Source: Eutreptiella sp. 'Long Island Sound 2002'
Taxonomy: Eukaryota; Euglenozoa; Euglenophyceae; Eutreptiales; Eutreptiaceae
NCBI GenBank assembly: GCA_964036045.1
Contig: OZ038382.1
Span: 154,596,265 to 154,660,264, forward strand
DNA length: 64,000 nt
Reading direction: 5' to 3'
Position numbers and translations under genes: made by a program. Under the pieces are notes generated by a model. That model had not been told where the DNA came from, did no database searches, and worked only from the letters and a program-made list of their open reading frames with translations. Within the stretch, counting starts at the first letter, position 1. Each line of letters starts with the position of its first letter. Positions 55,607 to 64,000 of this stretch are shown piece by piece.

Positions 55607-58600
55607 AACACTGCTGTACAATGGTCATATATACAACGGGATATATATTACACAACTGGCCCACCGAGCGCATCCCATGGATGTGCAGGGGCCTTGCATG
55701 TGCGGTGTTGTGGCAGAATTGAGTGCGACCGTATGGAGCGACCGTCTGGAGTGTCCGTAGAGAGAGACATGGGAAGTGGGTAATGTACAGTGCAATATTA
55801 CTTGTCACGGTGCAGTGCTCCGAGTTGAAAGAAAATTTGAATCAATGTGGCATCGTCAGCGATGCGTCCACCCACTGACGCTCCGACATTTCTACAGCGA
55901 CCCTTGTCCCAACAGCAGGTTTGGGAGCGCCTGCACACCACCACCAAACTTCCGCGCCAGACATGATCCGCTTGCGCTGAGTCCTGATGAGCCGTGCACC
56001 AAATGCAGCAGCTTCCTATCGTTGGGTGGCATACGGTCGGGGGTCCCCCTGCAGGACACCACGGGCACGTCTAGCCACCACCCCTTGACCTGCCCTAGCT
56101 CCTGCCCTTGGACCTCCTTGCTTGGCCTGCCCTGCCCCTACCACATCTGCCTCAATGCCCCGGGCTGCCTACGGCGTGACACTGACGCGTGCCGCATGGG
56201 AACGCCCAGCCTGCCCACGTCGGTCGTGCCGCAATGCCGTGGAGCTGAGCCTGGCACGCCAGCACCGCATCAATGTGGCTGTCATCGCCACGTGTTCACA
56301 TGTCACTGAAGCGGGTTTGGGGTCTCAGGCCCCCCCTGGCGCCAGCCCCCCTGCCTTCCTCGACACACCCGACTCGTCGAGCCCCCCCTCGCACATCGTG
56401 CAAGACCGACGGTCCCACGCGGGGTCCCAGGCTTCGATAATGCCGTGCGTACGCGAGCCCCACAGACCCGCGGTTCTTGGGCGCAGAGTCCCATCCAAAC
56501 GAACAGAAGTGGGCTGCCCCTTCAGGCACAACGCTGTTGTGTGCAGGACCGGCCCTTCACAGGCATGGCACAGCCCCTCTTTCCCACTGCAACCGCCTCA
56601 CAGACATGTCCTCTTGCGCTCTTGACCACAAAAACGTGCTCAGAAACATAACTGCCGACCCCGTGGCATCGCCGCACAGCGACTGATGCACGCAGGGAGA
56701 GCTACGGCAGCAGGCGAAGGCAGAGAAAACGCTCGTCAGTGGTCGCTGTGGCGTTTCGTCCACCCTAGGGCAGCCTGCATCTGGGGTTGGGGGGAACAGG
56801 GCAGGATACGTGTTCCTCGCAAACAGTACTGGCGTGTATGGGGGGAGGGGCGGTGACTGGACACGCCGATGCTTGCGCCCCGGCGTGGGCCCTCAAGGGG
56901 GGGGGGGTTCGCCCAATGTGGGGGAGGGAAGGGGGGTTGCCTTCCTCCCAGGTAACACGCAAGCAAAGTCTCTTCACTTGTAGGCACTTGGAGCAAAATG
57001 GGCATGCCGGTTGTCTCTGAAAAGCTCCAATGATGGTTTTTATGTCCAACTGAACCACCGGAGGGGGGGGGGGGTCCTCTCGTTGCTGGACTGTGTGGAG
57101 CCCCTCGGGACGCATCGGCTGTGGCAAACTAGGGGGGAATCCTTGCACTGCGCACGCACGTCGCGCGCTCTGCGCGCTACTTTTAGACAAGGTCCTCCCT
57201 AAAGAACCCCCAGGTACACCCCTTCCAAATGCCCCTAAATTTAGGTCACCCAAACTACCCTAGCTAACAAATGCAAGCTACCTTTCCCTCATATAAGACA
57301 TCATGCAAAATGCGGAAAGCCACGCACATATCCTCTTTTCTGTTCAATCGTCAACTAAGTACAAAATCGGAATGCCCCGGAGTGGCCTTATTCGAAAGCT
57401 CACCCCCTGCCAGCTAGTACCAAAGCCTCGCATGTGTCCACTTCATCCTCAACTGGACCGGGGGGCAAAGTGGCTTGCAGGAGGGAATCCACGTCCACCT
57501 CCGGTTTCCATTTGTGGTACAACCACGCATCCTGCATCCTCGCATAGGGCATTTGACTATGGTCAGGCAAAAACCGGGGAGTCCGTCACCCTCAACTCAA
57601 CTCAAAGGCCCACACCAAAGTGTAGGAGTCCATGGTGGAGATGAGCAAAAAAGTGTGAAAAGGGGTGGAAATGGGTGAAAGTGGGTGAATATCCAAAAAT
57701 GCCACATCCCCAATGTGGAAGAAGCATCAAAACCTAGGCTAGGGGCAACAATGATGCCCCTAGTATCACAAAGTATGGATCTCCAATACGGCTAGACGCC
57801 CAAATAGTTGCACTGTGCCTGCACTGCGTGCGCACTGCGCTTAAGGCGCCCCCTAGGCCCGACGCATACCACCTTCCAGCCCCCTCCCCCCCCCGGCCAC
57901 AATGACACCCGATGAGTCCAGGAATCTGCTTGATGCTTTGAACTTGGTGGCTATGGATTCACCCCCCCCCCCTGCCCCCATGGTGCACTGCCGGACAGCC
58001 CGGCATCCGCAGATATAGCATCAACCTATTGGTGCAGGACAGAGAACTCAAGATGTGCCACCCCAGAGCTCCATGACGCGTCCGTAGAGGACGAGGACAC
58101 ACAGTCCTATAGCACAGAGGGCTCAGCGAGTGTGAGCCCATTCTCCCAGTGACGGATGCGCAGATCCCCACCCCCCCTCCACCCCCCCACCTTGTATGTT
58201 GTATGTTGACACTGACTCCCATGACAACCAGTACCCACTGGGGGTTTTCAATCCTAAGGCCCGTATCACTTGCCAGGGTCGGTGGCAGCGACCAAACCGG
58301 CTGACACTTCACCTCTCACACCGTGAGCCCCCATGCCCTGGGAATACTCTGAGCCTGGGGAGTGTGGCCAAAAGGGGCCAGCGACAGCAAGCAAGCCCGC
58401 GGCACAGGCTACTCAAAACATGGTACCCGGTATGTACGCCATGCCTAGACTCAACGCGCCCCAGACCTAAACGTACAAAGCCAAGCTTGACCTGGCGCTA
58501 AAGCCCAGAACCGACATGCCTTGTTTCTAGCCCCATCCATTGTTTCTAGCCCCATCCAGGGAGTTGGGAAAGAGAACAATGAGCCTCATGGGCAGGCAAA

Positions 58601-59802
58601 TGGACAGACGCACTGATGGCAGAACTGAGATGGCGATGAAGACCGTGACGGCAGGCGCGGTTGGAGCTAAGTGGCGGGTCCACACCTGACCGATTGATGC
58701 CTTTGAGGGCCAAGAAGCACAGCGGTGTGTGCCATTGGAGTGACACAGCTGTGAGGGACATCAATGTGGTCAGGCAACCCGCCGAGCCGTGAGTCCCCCC
58801 TGGTCGAGTTCTATCCCCTTCGCAGTGTCACCAGGAGCTACCACAGAGTGCAAACATCCACGTGTTCTTTTATGCCCAACCCTCCCATCCCTTGCTCTAA
58901 TGCCCTTCGTCGCCGACCCTGTTCCAGCCCCTGCCCCCTTGTTTCCTGCTCCACCGCTGGGCCCTTGGGACGGGGAGGGGAGGGGGGGGTGACCGCGACG
59001 ACCCCTTGCACTGCCACACTTTCCAGTAGTGCAGGGTGCAGCAGCACCTAAGCGTCCACCACCAATGACCCCTGCCGCCAAACCCAAAACGTCCACAAGA
59101 CCCCCGGGGGCCGGGCTGCGCTTGAGGGGGCGGGGGTCTGAACGGGGGCCTGGGAGGTGCTCGCCAAAGGGCTTAGTGGTGGTGCGAAAAGCGGCTGGGG
59201 GGCAAGGGCTGACCGTTGAAAACCGGTTAGTGGGCCATTGCAGGCAAACAAGCGGTTGGGTCAGACCGAGACGTCACCCCGGAGGCGGGCTGGGGGCCTC
59301 CAGCGCATGCCTCCCGGAAATGCGGATGGAGATGGCTCTGGGCGTCCGGGGCTGGCCGAGGAAAGCTCCGAAACGGCGGGCAAAGGTATGCGTAGGAGTT
59401 GGGGCAGGGGCCACAAAGCATACCGGCCCCTGCCAACAACAGCTTTGGTGTTTCCCTTGCCTTTGCCTCCTGATCCTTAAACTTGCCATGTGCCACCATG
59501 TGGGCAAAATCCAGCGGGATATTTGTGCGCATACCCCGCCGCATCGTCCAGTTGTACAAAAGCGTACGCCAGGGCTCCTGTGTCACATGGGTGCGGGACG
59601 AGCACATTTCACTGCAAACGGTCCGTCGGGTACCTCATAAGAGGAGGAGATCCATGGCACGAATGCGCCAAGAAGAACTGGCATTCGTGGCCCCGGTTTC
59701 GATTCCCCGTCTTCACGTTCCCCTGGGCACCCGCGACGCTTTGGAGTGGGTTGAAGTCTTGGCCCGTTCCGTTGGTGACGGACGTGTCGCCACCGATCAT
59801 CA
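55607..59802. other. Long stretch without a supported gene
   Basis: Frames up to 177 codons (55776-56309, +) exist but have Pro/Cys/Ser-rich translations without domains. G runs of 10 or more occur near 56898 and 57064. A minus-strand segment at about 59480-59600 reads protein-like for some 50 codons and may be an exon of an unknown gene. Confidence 0.3.
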
Positions 59803-60117
59803 TCAGCGCCCCCCCCAAACGAGACTGCGGTTGGCCAGGGCCACGATCTCCTCGACGGACGGAGTGGGGGCGAGGCGGCTCCCGCGGTCCTGCCCCAGCG
59901 CCTGCCACTCCGCAAAGCTGCCGACGCCGCACGTGGCGGCCCAGGCGGCGCGGGGCGCGTAGAGCCGGTTCCGCGCCGTCCGGTACACCGTCGTGGCCAA
60001 GTCGGCCGTCGTGCACTGGCTGAACGAGTAGAAGGCGCCGTCGGTGAAACACGTGTTGTTGGTGAAGTACTGGTTCGCGAAGACCCCGTTGTCGTCCGTC
60101 TGGCACCGTTTGCCGCC
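59803..60117 (-). CDS. Beta-helix gene, last exon
   Basis: 105 codons with the TGA stop, acceptor TTCCGCAG|GGCGGC. Contains F-T-N-N-T-C-F and ends V-E-E-I-V-A-L-A, followed by a short tail. Confidence 0.78.
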   Translation of the reverse strand, partial: GGKRCQTDDNGVFANQYFTNNTCFTDGAFYSFSQCTTADLATTVYRTARNRLYAPRAAWAATCGVGSFAEWQALGQDRGSRLAPTPSVEEIVALANRSLVWGGR

Positions 60118-62766
60118 CTGCGGAACGCGCGGGGGGGGGAGCGGGGGCATCCTGCGGGCCTGGCCCCGCCCACACAAGTGCAGTGGGCATCGGGGGGGAG
60201 GTGGTGCATCAGCGAGTCCGCAGCGGCACAACCGAAGGACTTCCCGGTACAACCGTGGGACCTGTCGGTACACCCCAGCCCCTCCTCATGTGGCACCGAG
60301 TAGTATCTGCCCCGGTTACATCCACAGCCCTGTAAGACCCGGCTGCATCCGGCGGATGGCCCAGTAGGGCGCTCGTGAAAACAAAAAGCCTGGGGCACCA
60401 ACGCTTGCTACTCAAAACAGCCCGCACCTGGTGGTTAACCAACAGCCATTGGCCGGTAACTGCCGTCGGTTGATCGGCGCTCCTGTTCATTGAAAAAAAA
60501 AAAACCGGAGTCACGAAGGAGGGCCCGGACGCGACCGTGTCTGGGGTTGGGGTGGGGGACGCGGGTGGCAACTGTGGCCTCACCCATACCAACGAGCGGT
60601 CGTCGCGCCCGGGATAGACCATCGTGTTATGGTCGCAGCTCTTGGAGTTGCCCAAGAAGTTCTTGCAGCCGCCCCACACCATCAGGTTCGCCGTGTCGTT
60701 GTAGCGCTGGCTGCCGTCGTCGTGGTCGATGGCCCAGACGCCGCTGTATCCGTTGATGATGAAGTTGTGGTGGACGTGGCTCTGGCGCGCAATGAGGCTG
60801 GCGTGGCCGAGGCCGGGGGGCTTGGCCCGGGGCGGGAACCCGTCCCGCACCCCGTTGTCGGTCAGGTAGGGCTGGCGGTCCCAGCTGTTGAACGGGCCGT
60901 GGTCCGCAGTCTCGCGCACGTGATTGAAGAGGAGGTTGTGCGACACGTCGTAGCCCCCGAAGAAGCCGTCGTTGTAGTTGAGTCCCGCGCGCGGCCCGTT
61001 GTAGCAGACGTTGGAGGAGACGGTGCTGCGCGCGGTGAGCGCTTGCATGTAGCAGCTGGTCTGCGGAACCGAGCGCAGGGACACGCGCGAATGCTCGCAG
61101 GTATGCGGCCCTGTGCAGGACGTCGTTCCAAAATAGGAATAAAAACCAAAATAGAGTGGGAACCCCACCTCCTTCAGCCTGCCCGCAGGCAGGACCACAA
61201 ACCCAAACGGGTCGCGTGTCTACGTGAACGGCGAATGGGTAGGTCTGGCGTGCCTGGCCCACGTGGCTGTGCATGGCACTGATCCAGAGGTTCCGCGATT
61301 GGGCCATGTAAGGGGCAGGCGGACTTTCAATACGGGGGTGGGGGCGGGGAGGGGGGGGGGGGGGGGCTTTGGTATACTACGTTTAATGCAAAGTTCGGGG
61401 GGGGGGGGGTTCACTAGAGCCCCTTTGGTAGAGCCCCCACATCCCTGAATCCCTGAATGGACAGGAGACCCCACAACCAACTCAAGAACTTCCGTGGTCT
61501 CAATGGGAGGGGATCCGGCTGAAGAGGGAGGGGGGGGGGGGGTTCAGGACGGTGGAGTAGGGGGGGAGGTCGCTTTGTTTGTTCAGGCCAAAGGAGGATG
61601 ACATCTGTTCCTCATTCCGGCCCTACTCGTAGGGGTAACAAGGGGAACAAGGGTCGGTGGCAGGGTTGTGTGCACATGCACTGGGGAGGGCCATCCAGTC
61701 CATCCTTCGAGCCCCATGTGATGGACATGCATGCGCCATGGACACTTTGGTGGTGGGCCAGTGTCGGAGCACTTTTGACCGCGCCTTCGGCGTCAACGGA
61801 AACAATGCCCTGCCAACTGAAACCCCTTTCCGCTCCAGTAACCCCCCCGCCAGCCCCTGACAGTGAAACCCCGACGGCAAATGGTCAGGCCTTCGGGTGG
61901 AGTGCGCCAACGCACCGGTAGCACGACCCCCCGCCACATCCCGATGGCCCCGGGTGCGATGGGCACAGAACCATCAAACTTCGCGGTGCACAGCCGTACA
62001 GGAGGGCAGGCCCGTGCAATACGTCTGCATACCGCATTGGTACACGGCCATGCGCAACCACAACTCGCGAAAATCAACGCCGGACACGCAGGTGTTCGCG
62101 GATGAAAACACAACCGTGGTGGCCATCAGAAAAAGCATTTGATCTTGATATGGATCACCCCGTTAAGGGCCAGAACGGTAAGAAAGCTGTTGAGAATTTC
62201 ATAGTATATTCTTTGCCAACGATGTGGGATTGTAGAACTCAAGCAAACAGGCAAAAAGGAGCGGGGTATGGCTAGAGGCTTAGGATCAGTTGGAGTATCC
62301 GGAGACGCAAAAAGGAATCCAATGCCCATGCCTGTGCGGGAGGGGGGGGAGGGGGGACCTGCTTGCCGTACACGCCGTACTCGTGGATGTGGTTGCCGGC
62401 CACGACGGTGCCGTCGGGGAACGTCGGGGCGGTGCCGTCCACGCCGTCGGCGGTGCCCAACGAGACGATGGCGCTGTCGCCGGTGTGGACGAACTCGTTG
62501 CCCCGCACGGCGGAGCGCACGACGTGGCCCGAGAGGAGGACGGCGTTGCCCCCGGTCGAGTTGAACAGGTTGTGGCGCAGGAGGACGCCCGACGCGTTCG
62601 GGCCCACCTCCACCGCAGCCCCCCGATGCACCGACCAGTCGCCCCCCGACGGGACCTCGTACCGGTCCAGAAACGTGGCCCGCGTCTCCGTCAGCTCGAA
62701 CCCATCGACGGTGATGTTTGCCGCGCCGTCGCTGATGCGGATCAGCGTGTTCAGAATGGGCGCCAC
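59803..62766 (-). CDS. Right-handed parallel beta-helix protein, 3' part (three exons)
   Basis: Exons 62766-62359, 61060-60590 and 60117-59803 join at phase 0 with GT-AG introns of 1298 and 472 bp: 397 residues and a TGA stop. The family is a pectin-lyase-like beta-helix of unknown function found in many algae and protists; enzymatic activity cannot be claimed. Visible repeats of N-I-T-V, N-L-F-N-S-T and N-E-F-V-H type rungs with small turns, a T-G-D-S-A-I-V turn, then the family's signature region: G-P-R-A-G-x-N-x-N-D-G-F-x-G-G, R-E-T-x-D-H-G-P-F-N-S-W-D-R-Q-P, and I-D-H-D-D-G-S. Asp, His and Trp clusters there look like a conserved active or metal site. The 5' exons, including any signal peptide, should lie above 62766 but could not be identified. 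Confidence 0.82.
60590..61060 (-). CDS. Beta-helix gene, second visible exon
   Basis: 157 codons, acceptor TTCCGCAG|ACCAGC, donor CTCGTTG|GTATGG. Holds the signature D-H-G-P-F-N-S-W-D-R-Q-P and I-D-H-D-D-G-S motifs. Confidence 0.82.
61061..62358 (-). other. Intron of the beta-helix gene
   Basis: 1.3 kb with three G runs on the + strand (about 61347, 61399, 61532) of 10 or more bases. No coding sequence assigned. Confidence 0.5.
62359..62766 (-). CDS. Beta-helix gene, first visible exon
   Basis: 136 codons, acceptor TTTTTGTAG|GTGGCG, donor GGCAAGCAG|GTCCCC. Carries the first beta-helix rungs and ends at G-V-Y-G-K-Q. Confidence 0.8.
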
Positions 62767-63525
62767 CTACAAAAATGGGGCGATCTGTTCCCGCGGGCGA
62801 TTCCTCTCTCACTGCGGGCGCAGGGCATAGTCTTGGGGTTGCACGAGCGGTCACAAGGACCAGGTCGATTGCCCGTGGTGCCGCATGGGTCCTGCACTTC
62901 GCTCAACGAGGCGCGCCGCAACACCGGGCCGTTGCTGGGGTTGAGGGCGCAAGCGAGTCAGTCGGCCACCAAACCCCAGACTGAAAACTGCCGGCGTGCC
63001 CGGGCAGCTGCCCCGTCCACACGCAGCCGAATCCCTGGGATTCGGGCCCGTGTGTCGGGCGCCTATCGGGCAAACTGGTGGCGCAAGGGTAGAGCACAGC
63101 GGAAAGAGGGAAATAGCGGGACATAAAGGGGGAATGGTGGGAATAATGCGGCAATGCGGCCGTCCCCAGGGCGCCTCGACCGTTGGTTGGTTGATTGGTG
63201 CGGTCATGGGGCGTCGCATTCCTTGGCCGCAGAGGGTTCGAAGAGGGCCCACCGATATAAGCCAGATCGCCCCGCCCTGGCCCACATATGCCAACCCCCC
63301 CCACCCCCCCCCCATCATTTCGTGCTGTCAGGTTGACACAAGTCCCTGACCCGTCGCTCCAATCCAACGTCGGGTCTTGTGCGTGCCCTTTTCCCTGTAC
63401 AATGAGCGAACCTGCGGAACACAAATCTCCGAAAAATCTCATTAGGCTGCCTGCGGGTATCAGGCACAAGTTGGCAAGGGGTCCGAGTGAACAGACAGCA
63501 TGGATGTGGCAAGAGCACAACAGTC
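62767..63525. other. No feature assigned between the beta-helix exons and the tRNA genes
   Basis: Upstream exons of the beta-helix gene are expected here or beyond the window, but no frame matched the family confidently. Confidence 0.35.
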
Positions 63526-63597
63526 TGGACGAGCTGGGCATCGATCCCAGGACCTCTCGCATGCTGAGCGAGCGCTCTACCACTGAGCTACACGCCC
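63526..63597 (-). tRNA. tRNA-Ala(AGC), copy 1
   Basis: 72 nt with a full cloverleaf: acceptor GGGCGTG, A box TAGCTCAGTGG, anticodon loop with AGC, T-arm CTGGG/CCCAG, discriminator A. Pair 3-70 is G-U, the alanine identity element. Pair 6-67 is U-U. No T run follows within 60 bases on the minus strand, so termination is not obvious. Confidence 0.93.
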
Positions 63598-63708
63598 GTG
63601 TGTACTCAGGTGGCAAGGGTGGTCAGCGCGGCCCCCAACCGACCAACCGCCGACTCATACCACCAGACGTCACCACCAGGCTATTTACAAGCGATAAGCG
63701 CCAGAAGT

Positions 63709-63780
63709 TGGACGAGCTGGGCATCGATCCCAGGACCTCTCGCATGCTAAGCGAGCGCTCTACCACTGAGCTACACGCCC
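63709..63780 (-). tRNA. tRNA-Ala(AGC), copy 2
   Basis: Identical to copy 1 except for one base in the anticodon loop, T here for C there. Same G3-U70 pair, same orientation, 111 bp apart. Confidence 0.93.
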
Positions 63781-63897
63781 TTGTGAACACCACCCCCCTG
63801 TACAGTGATATTATGCGATTTCCTCAACACACGGTGGATTTCTGAGAACCTTGACCTGTTTGGGCACTGGGTCTTGGGTAAATCTGAAGACTCAGAA

Positions 63898-63914
63898 GGG
63901 CGTGTAGCTCAGTG
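63898..63914 (+). pseudogene. 5' fragment of a tRNA-Ala sequence, opposite orientation
   Basis: GGGCGTGTAGCTCAGTG equals the first 17 bases of the two tRNA genes, then similarity ends. A tRNA relic. Confidence 0.6.
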
Positions 63915-64000
63915 ATCCAGAATCTAGTCCTCGTCACCCAATAATAGCCTGGCAGCGGGTGGGGGCATCAACGGCAGCGGGTCACGCGGTTGGTCGGCTG

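Noticed and set aside
60209-61198. Single 329-codon frame as the beta-helix protein
   Set aside because: Only the part from 61060 to 60590 matches the family. The rest is intron read-through, and the flanking GT-AG sites and phase-0 joins explain the split.

Overview
This is nuclear DNA of a eukaryote with a repeat-rich genome, most like a unicellular alga or other protist. The reasons are GT-AG introns, a eukaryotic-type tRNA-Ala pair, chromodomain-bearing Ty3/gypsy retrotransposons, kilobases of mini- and microsatellite, and very sparse host genes. The species cannot be named from the sequence. No bacterial-type operon, CRISPR array or rRNA gene was seen.

Left third (1-22754): two nested Ty3/gypsy elements. 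Element A lies on the + strand and begins left of the window. It runs gag (2-985), pol (11838-18778), polypurine tracts, and a proposed 3 kb 3' LTR (19696-22754). Element B (1075-11837, - strand) inserted between A's gag and pol. Its ends are exact: TG...CA LTRs of 532 bp that look identical, a GAAAA target duplication, an initiator-Met-type primer site and a polypurine tract. Both B reading frames are open over full length, so B looks young and possibly active.

Middle (22755-28460): GC-rich simple and tandem repeats. They include a ~127-bp repeat in which every unit carries three hairpins, a CTGCAG-rich minisatellite, and a 22-bp satellite whose unit is a palindrome. Long open frames here are by-products of composition and repeat structure.

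Element C (28461-38802, + strand) is an older Ty3/gypsy relative with broken pol. Its terminal repeats (about 98.5% identical) carry a tRNA-like pol III promoter near their 5' end. In A, B and C alike, gag and pol are in the same frame separated by one stop codon (UAG, UAG, UGA). A candidate pseudoknot (A) or hairpin (B) follows the stop, and C has a UGA-CGG context, so stop-codon readthrough is the likely way Gag-Pol is made. All three pol proteins also carry an extra block between protease and reverse transcriptase that resembles the N6-adenine methyltransferase-like domain of DIRS elements; B keeps an NPPF motif.

Right third (38803-64000): mostly noncoding, with an unidentified two-part open frame (41008-42558, - strand), an 856-bp non-autonomous DNA transposon (42798-43653), a mirror A/C-rich and G/T-rich microsatellite (about 45430-45965), and an inverted repeat with heat-shock-element-like sites. 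Two host genes are convincing. One is a two-exon cytochrome b5 domain protein (52358-49049, - strand). The other is the 3' part of a right-handed beta-helix protein gene (62766-59803, - strand; three phase-0 exons). Two tRNA-Ala(AGC) genes close the window.
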